This document shows positions 1-6,800 of a stretch of DNA of 17,867 bases, piece by piece (the first letter of the stretch is position 1; every line of letters starts with the position of its first letter). Origin of the DNA: JAFGJU01 sp964570935 (GTDB lineage: Bacteria > Eisenbacteria > RBG-16-71-46 > JAFGJU01); the NCBI GenBank assembly GCA_964570935.1, contig CAZMZP010000018.1, positions 1 through 17,867 on the forward strand, read 5' to 3'. The notes beneath the pieces are model-generated. The model made no database searches, was not told the origin of the DNA, and saw only the letters and a list, made by a program, of their open reading frames with translations. Made by a program: the position numbers and the translations under genes.

Positions 1-1
1 G

Positions 2-676
2 AGCGTTCTGGACGTGGGGTGCGGGACGGGCAGGTTCGCAGTGCGGGTCCGGCAGCATCACAAAGGCGGGTTGTACGGCGTTGACAGCTCGGTTGAGATG
101 CTGAAGAGAGCCGCGGGCAGGCAGGTGGCCTCGGCCGGCGACGGTAGATCCGCAGGCAAGGCGGCGCGAAGGCGCATCCACTGGCTCGCCGGCGACGCGC
201 ACTCGCTCCCGCTCGGGTCGGCCAGCGTCGACCGCGCCTACATGACCATGGTCATCCATCACATAGAAAAGCCCGGCACCGCCCTCAGAGAAATCCGCCG
301 CGTCCTCCGGCCCGCCGGGAGACTCCTCATACTCACCAGCTCTCATTCCTCCATAAGGGCTCACGTGCTTAGACACTTCCCGGGTGTCGTGGCAACGGAC
401 TTGAAGAGGTTTCCCTCGATTCCGGCGCTCAAAGCCGCAATGAAGAAGGCCGGCTTCAAGAACGTGCGCTCCCGGCTCGTCAGGCACCGCGAGGAGGAGA
501 TCCCGGTCGAAAAGTACCTGCGCATGGTGAAGGGCAAGTACATCTCCACCTTCACCGTCATGGACGAGCGCAAGTTCGATAAGGGACTCGAGGTCTTCGA
601 GAAGAGGCTGGCCAGGATCCACGGCAAGACGATGACGAGGACGCTGGCTTTCACTTTCGTGACTGGAGAAAAGTAA
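2..676 (+). CDS. Class I SAM-dependent methyltransferase, 5'-truncated by window edge
   Basis: The frame is already open at base 2 and reads straight into the SAM-binding motif I, VLDVGCGTGRFA, so the true start lies left of the window; the GTG at 14 falls inside that motif and cannot be the start. The acidic residue after strand 2 is in GVDSSVEML. A motif-II-like DAHSLPLGSASVD follows, then the Methyltransf_11-type stretch with HHIEKPGTALREIRRVLRPAGRLLI. The C-terminal half is basic and has no motif naming a substrate. Between strands 2 and 3 there is a loop rich in Gly, Ala, Arg and Lys, longer than usual for the family. The fold assignment is firm; the substrate (small molecule, quinone, lipid or other) cannot be told. 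The gene ends with TAA and no partner follows within 180 bases. Confidence 0.85.
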   Translation, partial: SVLDVGCGTGRFAVRVRQHHKGGLYGVDSSVEMLKRAAGRQVASAGDGRSAGKAARRRIHWLAGDAHSLPLGSASVDRAYMTMVIHHIEKPGTALREIRRVLRPAGRLLILTSSHSSIRAHVLRHFPGVVATDLKRFPSIPALKAAMKKAGFKNVRSRLVRHREEEIPVEKYLRMVKGKYISTFTVMDERKFDKGLEVFEKRLARIHGKTMTRTLAFTFVTGEK

Positions 677-856
677 CGGCGGTCACGACGCGCCGGGGCC
701 GCCCGCTAAAGAATGGCCCGCCCGCGCCAGAGTCGCCCCGCCCCCTCTTTTGCCGTTGCCAAGTGCGCGCCCCTGGCGCAAAATCCCCCCCGTCTATCAC
801 CACGACAACCGTGCCCCGCGACGGCCACCGTGCGCCACTACGCCAAGGAGGGGAAA
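677..856. other. Intergenic stretch before the DUF1028 gene
   Basis: These 180 bases separate the methyltransferase from the next gene. They are C-rich on the plus strand and hold an imperfect direct repeat of GGCCGCCCG near 698-728. I find no convincing -35/-10 pair or U-tailed terminator. The frame of the next gene stays open back to an ATG at 713, but the strong ribosome-binding site at 845-851 favours a start at 857, so I treat this stretch as non-coding. Confidence 0.5.
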
Positions 857-1921
857 ATGGCACAGCGTCAGCTTCGTAGACTCTTCAAGTCCCGGATCTT
901 CCCGGTCTGCTTCCTGTTCGCCTGCGTTGTCCTTCCTGGACTCCACTTGATTCACACGCCCGCGCTCGCCGCCACCCGTTCGACGCCTGAGCCTATTGCC
1001 ACGTTCTCGATCGTGGGATACTCGCCCGAGACGGGCGAGTTGGGCGTGGCGGTTCAGTCAAAGTTCTTCGCGGTGGGAGCCGTCGTGCCCTGGGCGAAGG
1101 CCGAGGTCGGGGCGATCGCGACTCAGGCGTTCGGCAACACGACGTACGGGCCGCGGGGTCTCGAGATGTTGTCCATGGGGCTCAGGCCGGAGCAGGTCCT
1201 CGACTTGCTCACTTCGACGGACGAGGACAAAGAAAGGCGGCAGGTGGGGATCGTGGACGCCCATGGCAATTCCGTCACGTACACCGGCAAGAACTGCAAT
1301 GCCTGGGCCGGCGGCAGGACCGGCAAGAACTACACTGCACAGGGGAACATACTGGTTGGCGAGCAGGTAGTGAACGCCATGTGCGCGGCGTTCGAGGGGA
1401 CGGCCGGAGACCTCTCCGAAAGACTATGGTCCGCGCTCGATGCAGGCCAGAAGGCGGGCGGAGACTCCAGGGGCCAGCAGTCGGCGGCACTTCTCGTCGT
1501 GAAGAAGGGCGGCGGCTACGCCGGGTTCAACGACCGCTACATCGACCTTCGGGTGGACGACCATCCCGAGCCCATAAAGGAACTGGGCCGCCTGCTGAAG
1601 ATCCAGCACGCGATGTCAAAGCTGAGTGAGGCGAGCGCCCTCTACAGAGAGAAGAAGCACGCTGAGGCCGTGGAAGCTGCCAGAGAGGCAGTCGCCTACA
1701 AGCCGGACTACGGAGACGCGCACTACGACCTGGCCTGCTACCTGTCGCTCGCGGGCGACGTGGAGAACAGTCTCAAGTCCTTGAGGACGGCCCTGAAGCT
1801 GAGTCCGGGACTGCTGTCGCTGGCGGAAAGGGACACAGACCTGAACAACGTCCGATCCGACCCCGGATACAAGCAGACAATATCCTCGGTGTCGAAATCA
1901 CAGAAGACGAAGCGCCGGTGA
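857..1921 (+). CDS. Exported DUF1028 family protein with C-terminal TPR
   Basis: A 354-residue protein. The start at 857 is chosen because AAGGAGG lies at 845-851, five bases ahead, and because translation from there begins with a typical signal peptide: basic MAQRQLRRLFKSR, a hydrophobic core, and a likely cleavage after TPALAA (about residue 38). The DUF1028 domain follows (about residues 45-245): TFSIVGYSPETGELGVAVQS, KFFAVGAVVPWAKAEVGA, GPRGLEML, and the later GDSRGQQSAALLVVKKGGGY. DUF1028 proteins resemble N-terminal-nucleophile hydrolases, but no reaction is established. The last 100 or so residues hold one or two TPR units (EAVEAAREAVAYKPDYGDAH, LACYLSLAGDVENSLKSL) and end in a Lys/Arg tail. 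The TPR suggests protein binding outside the cytoplasm. Family assignment is firm; function is unknown. Confidence 0.88.
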   Translation: MAQRQLRRLFKSRIFPVCFLFACVVLPGLHLIHTPALAATRSTPEPIATFSIVGYSPETGELGVAVQSKFFAVGAVVPWAKAEVGAIATQAFGNTTYGPRGLEMLSMGLRPEQVLDLLTSTDEDKERRQVGIVDAHGNSVTYTGKNCNAWAGGRTGKNYTAQGNILVGEQVVNAMCAAFEGTAGDLSERLWSALDAGQKAGGDSRGQQSAALLVVKKGGGYAGFNDRYIDLRVDDHPEPIKELGRLLKIQHAMSKLSEASALYREKKHAEAVEAAREAVAYKPDYGDAHYDLACYLSLAGDVENSLKSLRTALKLSPGLLSLAERDTDLNNVRSDPGYKQTISSVSKSQKTKRR

Positions 1922-2057
1922 GGCGTGCGGAGACACGGAAATGGGCGGCGGGGGACCGGAGACGGGCGCCGGCAGGCAGTCGGTGGGCCGTAACGTCCGC
2001 CGGGCAAGAAAGCGAGGCACGGTCGCCGGCAGGAGGACCTCGAGGCTATCCTCCGGC
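1922..2057. other. Convergent intergenic region
   Basis: A 136-base gap between the DUF1028 gene and the converging DUF502 gene. It contains a small inverted repeat, GGAGGA at 2032-2037 and TCCTCC at 2049-2054, with no T-tract on either side. Nothing else recognisable is seen. Confidence 0.4.
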
Positions 2058-2723
2058 CTATCCGCGCGGCGGTTCCTCAGGACTCGTCTTCTCGGCCAGG
2101 GGCCGAGTGTCGTCCAGTACACACGTCCGGTAAGGAGCGATTATCCCGCCGGACACGACAAGCTTGACTCCCTCCTCCACGGTCAAGTCAACTCCCACTA
2201 TCTGCGACTTCGGGACCACAATCAGGAACCCCGTTGTCGGGTTTGGCGTGGACGGCACGAACACGTTCACGACTTCCTTCGTTGTGCCGTCTCTTCCGGC
2301 GACAGCGTAGACGTCCTTCGTCACGAACCCGAACGTGAGGAGTCCCTTCCTCGGGTACTCAATCAGGACCACTCGTTTGAACGACTTCGTGTTCGCCGTT
2401 CCGATGGCCTCGACGAACTGTTTCGTGGACATGTAAATGCCCGCGACAATCGGGACCCTGGCCAAGCCTTTGTCGATATAGGTCAGCAAGTGCTTCCCGA
2501 ATATGTTGCTGCCAACGAAACCCGCCAGCAGGACCAGGACGATCGTGGCCGCGAGGCCGAGACCCGGGATGTCCCTCCCGATCAGGTTCTCTATGTACGG
2601 GGCGAGTATGCTGTCCAGCGCGTTGAAGATCCACTTCAACACGAAGTACGTGACCCCGATCGGAACGAGGACCAGAATCCCCGCGAGCAGTTTGCTTCTC
2701 AGGAACGTCACAATCGTGCGCAC
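2058..2723 (-). CDS. DUF502 family integral membrane protein
   Basis: A 221-residue protein starting with GTG at 2723. The start overlaps the TAG stop of the upstream gene by one base (TAGTG), which indicates translational coupling. The first segment (about residues 8-31, LLAGILVLVPIGVTYFVLKW) and the second (about 53-76, GLGLAATIVLVLLAGFVGSN) are hydrophobic and likely span the membrane. Family-typical blocks follow: IDKGLARVPIVAGIYMSTKQ, RKGLLTFGFVTKD, VNVFVPSTPNPTTGFLIVVP. The C-terminal half should be a soluble domain. DUF502 proteins occur widely in bacteria and have no settled biochemical role. The last 15 or so residues (acidic/Pro-rich) are poorly conserved in kind. The family call is firm. 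Confidence 0.88.
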   Translation of the reverse strand: MRTIVTFLRSKLLAGILVLVPIGVTYFVLKWIFNALDSILAPYIENLIGRDIPGLGLAATIVLVLLAGFVGSNIFGKHLLTYIDKGLARVPIVAGIYMSTKQFVEAIGTANTKSFKRVVLIEYPRKGLLTFGFVTKDVYAVAGRDGTTKEVVNVFVPSTPNPTTGFLIVVPKSQIVGVDLTVEEGVKLVVSGGIIAPYRTCVLDDTRPLAEKTSPEEPPRG

Positions 2724-3631
2724 TATTGAACCTCACGAGCTCTGAGGCAGACGTCGGCCAGCGAACACCCATCGCAGCGGCTGTTTCGCGCGTCGGCAAC
2801 GCAGTCTCCAAGGATGCCCAGCCGGGTGATGGCGAAATCATATTTCAACGGGTCGGCGGGGTCAAGCGCGCTGAGAGACCTGGTGATGTCCTCCGCCGCC
2901 TTCCAGTCGCTGCTCTTCCTCGCCGTCAGTCCAATCGCGCGCGAGATGCGCGCTATGTGCGTGTCCAGGGGAATCACAAGCTTGGATGGACTCACCGTCT
3001 TCCAAAGCGCGAGGTCGAGGTCGTCGTCCCTGCGCACGACCCACCTCAGGAAGAGGTTTAGTCTCTTGCAGGCGGCTCCTGTTTTCGGAGACGGCAGGAG
3101 GAAAAGCGCGCCGTCGGCCTTGACACCCGCCCGGTCTGGATACACGGGCGCGGGGTCGTAGCCGACCAGCCGGTCCACGAAAGCCGTCAGGGCTTCTTTG
3201 ATGTTCGGGGCGTCGGGCCGGTAACCCCCCAGAAACAGCGCCTCCAGGCTGCCGAACTCCGCGAGCGCCTGTCTGGCAACGTGGAAGAACCAGGCCATGT
3301 GTCTCGCCGTCGTGAAGCGGTGCTTGAACCCCCCGAGCCGGGCATGAAGAGCCCCCGGCCCCGCGGACAGGACCGTGCCGTGCGGGTGAGGCCCCAGAAC
3401 CGCGAGGACCTTCTCGATGTCCTTCTTGATGGTAACCACGCTGCCGTAGGCCAGGGTCGAAGCCAGGAACGCGACTAGCTCCACGTCCCGCCTGTCGCCG
3501 TACCTGTGCGGGAAGAGAAGCGGGTCGGAATTCAGAAAGCCCCTGTCGTACGTCCGATAGAGCTCGTCCAGCCTGGGCTTGAGGAGCGCCACGTTCAACG
3601 CTGTCGGATCCTGTCGTTTCGCCTGCGTCAT
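2723..3631 (-). CDS. TIGR02757 / DUF2400 family protein, endonuclease III-like C-terminus
   Basis: A 302-residue protein. The ATG at 3631 is chosen over upstream in-frame codons (to 3703) because a near-consensus promoter with its -10 at 3641-3646 would begin transcription about three bases before this ATG, leaving no room for an upstream start. The body matches the TIGR02757 family (LDELYRTYDRGFL, DPLLFPHRYGDRRDVELVAF, FKHRFTTARHMAWFF, LNLFLRWVVRRDDDLDL). Near the C-terminus, PLDTHIARISRAIGL (Asp223) is followed by four cysteines, C277-X8-C286-X2-C289-X5-C295. This layout parallels the catalytic Asp and [4Fe-4S] loop of the HhH-GPD DNA glycosylases such as endonuclease III. The canonical LPGVGRK hairpin is not visible. 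A nucleic-acid role is inferred, not known. The stop overlaps the DUF502 start. Confidence 0.85.
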   Translation of the reverse strand: MTQAKRQDPTALNVALLKPRLDELYRTYDRGFLNSDPLLFPHRYGDRRDVELVAFLASTLAYGSVVTIKKDIEKVLAVLGPHPHGTVLSAGPGALHARLGGFKHRFTTARHMAWFFHVARQALAEFGSLEALFLGGYRPDAPNIKEALTAFVDRLVGYDPAPVYPDRAGVKADGALFLLPSPKTGAACKRLNLFLRWVVRRDDDLDLALWKTVSPSKLVIPLDTHIARISRAIGLTARKSSDWKAAEDITRSLSALDPADPLKYDFAITRLGILGDCVADARNSRCDGCSLADVCLRAREVQ

Positions 3632-3640
3632 ACAACCGTG

Positions 3641-3669
3641 ATTATCATGCCCAGGCGGGGGCGTGTCAA
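3641..3669 (-). promoter_or_regulatory. Sigma70-type promoter with almost no leader, for the TIGR02757 gene
   Basis: On the minus strand TTGACA (3669-3664) and GATAAT (3646-3641) are separated by exactly 17 bases, matching 11 of 12 consensus positions. Standard spacing puts the transcription start near 3634, three bases before the ATG at 3631. No Shine-Dalgarno sequence precedes that ATG. The promoter is seen directly; the near-leaderless transcript is inferred. Confidence 0.65.
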
Positions 3670-3680
3670 TCGCGGGCCGC

Positions 3681-3709
3681 TTGACTTGGCGGCGCCGCGC
3701 CAATATCCT
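3681..3709 (+). promoter_or_regulatory. Promoter for the adenosine-specific kinase gene, palindrome in spacer
   Basis: TTGACT (3681-3686), a 17-base spacer, and TATCCT (3704-3709) form a plausible sigma70 promoter, giving a leader of about 29 bases that contains the ribosome-binding site. An inverted repeat, TTGGCG-N6-CGCCAA at 3686-3703, fills the spacer almost exactly. A bound regulator would block polymerase, so it is a candidate operator. The promoter is divergent from that of the TIGR02757 gene. Confidence 0.5.
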
Positions 3710-3744
3710 CGACTCGAAGCCCCAGGCCGAGAGGAGGTGACGTC

Positions 3745-4227
3745 ATGGAGACGAAGAAGGTAAAGGTCGAGATCCCTGATGGAGCGAACGTCATAATCGG
3801 ACAGACTCACTTCATAAAGTCCGCCGAAGACCTGTACGAGGCGATGGTCAACTCCGCGCCCAAGACGAGGTTCGGCGTGGCGTTCTGCGAGGCGTCAGGG
3901 CCGTGCCTCGTCAGGGCGGAGGGCAACGACCCCGAGCTCAAGGCCGTCGCGGCCAGGAACGCTTTGAACATCGGCGCCGGGCATTCTTTCATCATAGTGA
4001 TGCAGGACGTCTTCCCGATAAACGTCCTCCAGGCAGTCAAGAGCTGCTGTGAAGTCTGCACGATCTTCTGCGCCACGGCGAACCCGCTTGAGGTGATAGT
4101 CGCCGAGACCGCGCTGGGCAGAGGAATCCTGGGAGTGGTGGACGGCTCAAAGCCCAAGGGCATCGAGTCGGAGGAAGACGTGAAACACAGGAAGGAGTTC
4201 CTGCGGAAGATAGGATACAAGCTGTAG
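3745..4227 (+). CDS. Adenosine-specific kinase family protein (DUF355)
   Basis: A 160-residue protein with the ribosome-binding site GAGGAGGTGA (3731-3740) four bases before its ATG. The sequence is of the adenosine-specific kinase family (PF04008) over its full length: KVEIPDGANVIIGQTHFIK, YEAMVNSAPKTRFGVAFCEA, SGPCLVRAEGNDPELKAVA, IGAGHSFIIVMQDVFPINVL, FCATANPLEVIVAE, GRGILGVVDGSKP. The family is best known from archaea (a Pyrobaculum member gave it its name) and from scattered bacteria; a nucleoside or nucleotide-binding role is assumed, and activity is weakly established. Five cysteines are present, including an adjacent CC in the middle. The length is normal for the family. It has its own promoter and is followed 69 bases later by a gene of very different codon use. 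Confidence 0.87.
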   Translation: METKKVKVEIPDGANVIIGQTHFIKSAEDLYEAMVNSAPKTRFGVAFCEASGPCLVRAEGNDPELKAVAARNALNIGAGHSFIIVMQDVFPINVLQAVKSCCEVCTIFCATANPLEVIVAETALGRGILGVVDGSKPKGIESEEDVKHRKEFLRKIGYKL

Positions 4228-4296
4228 GCAGACGTCTCTTATGGGCTCAGCGTATCCGGAAGGTCTGGCAGGAGGATCCACTCAGGGAGGGATTCC

Positions 4297-6693
4297 ATGC
4301 GTGACATGCTCGCGCAGGCAATGAATCGAATGGCGCTGTGCGCCTCCTTGGCGGCGCTCTTTGCGCTCGCGGGGGCGGGCGGCGTTTCGGGCGCCGGAGG
4401 ACCAGGGGGAACCGGTATGGTGAATGAAGGAGGAAGGAAGTTATCGGCGCCCGAAGAGCGCGCCGTGCGCGATCGGTGGGAGATTCGCGTGCCGGCGGGC
4501 CTCATGCGCGAGTACATCTATACGAACAAGGTCGCTGCGCATTTCGGCGGGGAAACGGTCGGCCCGAACAGCAAGAGCTATCACGGGCTCTTCGTCTCGA
4601 TGCACGAGTACGTCGAGGGGTGGGATTTCTCGCTCGGGGGAGCGCCGCTTCGGCCAGACGAAATCGGCGAGGCGTTCGCCTACCCGCACGTTCTCTATCG
4701 GAGCTACCCGAAACGCGGCGTCATGGAGGAAATCTTTCTTCCCGATACATTGAACGCTCTCGCCGTAACGCTAAGCGGGGAGCTTGGAACGGCGGGGGAG
4801 ATCGTTCCCTGGATCGACATGCGCCATATCTGGCAGACGCCAAAGCCGGAATATCGCATCTTCTGGTCGAAAGGCCTAAACACGCTGCTCATCTCTCGCG
4901 CCGACGAACCGGTCCCCGAGGGGCGGCCCGCATGGATCGCTCTCACGGCGAACGTTCCGATGGAGTTCGCTCCGGACGAGCGGTTCCGCCCGACTGAGTA
5001 CCCGAAAGACGCCGCGCGGCGCGCCATGGCGCGCACGAATCCATTCACCCCGGGGCGCCTCTCCTTTGCGCGCGCCGCGAAGGCCGATGCCCCCGCGGTC
5101 TTCGTTTTCGGTCTCGGGGCGGACGAGCGCTCCGCGGCCGAGGAGGCGCGAAAGCTCCTCGACGATCTTTCCGGCTACAAGAAGCGGAAGCTCGATCTCG
5201 TCGAAGAGCGGCTCTCGATCGCCGAGATCATCACCAGCGATGAAAACGTCAACAAGGCCTTCCGCTGGGCGCGTGTCTCGATGGACAACCTCATCATGAA
5301 CCAGCGCGGGAGGGGGATCTACGCGGGCTTCTACTGGTTCCCGAACTACTGGGGGCGTGACAGTTTCATCTCCCTTCCCGGCGCGTGTCTCGCGACGGGG
5401 CGCTACGACACGGCGCGGGAGATTCTCACCTCCTTCATGGCCTACCAGGACGCCGACACGGCGAGCCCGCGCCTCGGCCGGTTCCCCAACATCGTGAATC
5501 CCGACAACCTCCAGTACGCGGGAGTGGACGGCACGTGGTGGCTCGTGCGGGCCGCCTGGAAATACTGGCTCGCGACGGGCGATGCGGAATTTCTCGAGAA
5601 GGGATTTCCGGCAGTGCGGCTCGCGATCGAGGGCGCCTTCACCACGGCTGTCGACGAGCGGGGATTTCTCACGCATGGCAACGGCGAGACATGGATGGAC
5701 GCGGGAGGTGAGGCGCACCCCTATACGCCGCGGGGAGACCGGGCGGTCGAGGTGCAGGCGCTCTTTCATCACGGGCTCCTCGCGGGGTCCGCGTGGGCCC
5801 GCACGCTCGCGGCAGCTCCGCATGCGGGTGCCGGGTCGAAGGAGTTGGAATCTCTCGCGAAGAAATGGGAATCTGCGGCGCTGCGCCTTCGCGGTGCCTT
5901 CCGCGAGATCTTCTGGAACGAGAAGGATGGCTACCTCTACGATCACCTGAACACGGACGGGATGCGCGATTCCCAGCTGCGCGCCAACGCCATTCTCGCG
6001 CTATGGGTTTCCCGCGACCGGCGCGACTTCGACCATGTCGCGGCGGGCGACGCCGCCCTGCGGTCGCTCTACGCTGAGCCGCTCATTGACGGGGACCGGG
6101 CGCGCGCGATCATGCGGACGGCATCGGAACATCTCATCCTTCCGCACGGCGTCACATCGCTCTCGCCGAAGGACCCGCAGTTCCGCCAGCGCCATCTCGA
6201 CCTCGACCACTACTTTTTCGACGAGGCGTATCACAACGGCGACGTCTGGGAGTGGCTCACTGGCCCCGCGGCGAGCTGCCTCATCGAGGTCGGCGAGAAG
6301 GATAAGGCGTGGAAGCTCGTCGAGCCTCTCGTGCGGGAGATTCTCGATGAGGCGTGCGTCGGAACGCTGCGCGAGATTCGGGATGGCGTAGACGCCCCCG
6401 GCAAGACTGAGTTCGGCGGCGCGACGAGCCAGGCCTGGTCGCTCGCCGAGTTCATCCGGGTGTGTCTCACCGAGTTCGTGTCGTTCGAGCCGCGCGAGAA
6501 GACCGGTGCGCCCGAGTGCCGCTACATGGGCATCCGTGGCTGGACCGCCGCCGATGCGGTTCCTGATGCTTCGCGCATCCCCGCTGAGTGGAAGGAAACG
6601 CGCTTCAGGCTTCCATTCGTCTGCACGTCATCGGGCGGGCCTGCGTGGACCTTCCGCGAGGGCCACGTGCGATCCACGCAGAGAAGCGATTGA
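4297..6693 (+). CDS. Exported glycogen debranching-type glycosidase (amylo-alpha-1,6-glucosidase C-terminal family)
   Basis: A 798-residue protein with GGGAGG at 4285-4290, six bases before the ATG. The N-terminus looks like a signal peptide: polar MRDMLAQAMNRM, then ALCASLAALFALAGAGG, with possible cleavage near residue 33. Residues of about 50-290 would be a beta-rich N-terminal domain (NSKSYHGLFVSM is typical of debranching enzymes). Residues of about 300-740 form the alpha/alpha-barrel: PNYWGRDSFISLPG (349-362), NGETWMDAGG (462-471), EVQALFHHGLLAG, RDSQLRANAILALW, and YHNGDVWEWLTGP (645-657). The likely role is hydrolysis of alpha-glucan or related oligosaccharides in the periplasm or outside; bacterial debranching enzymes of this type are commonly cytosolic. 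Arginine codons are almost all CGN (about 4 AGA/AGG of some 75), unlike neighbours, which suggests acquisition by transfer. Exact substrate is not readable. Confidence 0.82.
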   Translation: MRDMLAQAMNRMALCASLAALFALAGAGGVSGAGGPGGTGMVNEGGRKLSAPEERAVRDRWEIRVPAGLMREYIYTNKVAAHFGGETVGPNSKSYHGLFVSMHEYVEGWDFSLGGAPLRPDEIGEAFAYPHVLYRSYPKRGVMEEIFLPDTLNALAVTLSGELGTAGEIVPWIDMRHIWQTPKPEYRIFWSKGLNTLLISRADEPVPEGRPAWIALTANVPMEFAPDERFRPTEYPKDAARRAMARTNPFTPGRLSFARAAKADAPAVFVFGLGADERSAAEEARKLLDDLSGYKKRKLDLVEERLSIAEIITSDENVNKAFRWARVSMDNLIMNQRGRGIYAGFYWFPNYWGRDSFISLPGACLATGRYDTAREILTSFMAYQDADTASPRLGRFPNIVNPDNLQYAGVDGTWWLVRAAWKYWLATGDAEFLEKGFPAVRLAIEGAFTTAVDERGFLTHGNGETWMDAGGEAHPYTPRGDRAVEVQALFHHGLLAGSAWARTLAAAPHAGAGSKELESLAKKWESAALRLRGAFREIFWNEKDGYLYDHLNTDGMRDSQLRANAILALWVSRDRRDFDHVAAGDAALRSLYAEPLIDGDRARAIMRTASEHLILPHGVTSLSPKDPQFRQRHLDLDHYFFDEAYHNGDVWEWLTGPAASCLIEVGEKDKAWKLVEPLVREILDEACVGTLREIRDGVDAPGKTEFGGATSQAWSLAEFIRVCLTEFVSFEPREKTGAPECRYMGIRGWTAADAVPDASRIPAEWKETRFRLPFVCTSSGGPAWTFREGHVRSTQRSD

Positions 6694-6697
6694 ACTA

Positions 6698-6796
6698 TCA
6701 GTGCGTGTTCGGCTTCTCTTCAGGCTTGGGCTCGGTGGCAGGCGGGGTGTAGGTTGTTTCGCCCGCGCGAAGCGCGCCGGGCGCGGTCTTCCCGAG
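6698..6796 (-). pseudogene. Possible 3' remnant of a protein gene
   Basis: On the minus strand, the gap between hypE and the debranching gene reads as 32 sense codons ending in TGA (6700-6698). The peptide includes GALRAGETTYTPP and then PKPEEKPNTH, a Pro/Glu/Lys-rich end like many real C-termini, and the third codon positions are mostly G or C. There is no start of its own; upstream the frame runs into the out-of-frame end of hypE. It could be a leftover tail of a displaced gene or chance in GC-rich DNA. Confidence 0.2.
6760..6783. terminator. GC-rich hairpin between converging genes
   Basis: CGCCCGCGCG (6760-6769), a three-base loop, and CGCGCCGGGCG (6773-6783) form a 10-bp stem with one bulged base. 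It sits between the ends of the debranching gene and hypE, so it could stop transcription from either side, but neither side has a T-tract. Confidence 0.35.
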
Positions 6797-6800
6797 GAGG

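Noticed and set aside
2032..2054. GGAGGA/TCCTCC hairpin between converging genes
   Set aside because: The stem is only 6 bp with an 11-base loop and no T-tract; too weak to call a terminator.
1941..2729. Plus-strand open frame of 262 codons
   Set aside because: Antisense to the DUF502 gene; the product is Arg/His/Asp-rich and has no recognisable domain.
4876..5946. Minus-strand open frame of 356 codons
   Set aside because: Antisense to the debranching-enzyme gene, with biased composition and no motif.
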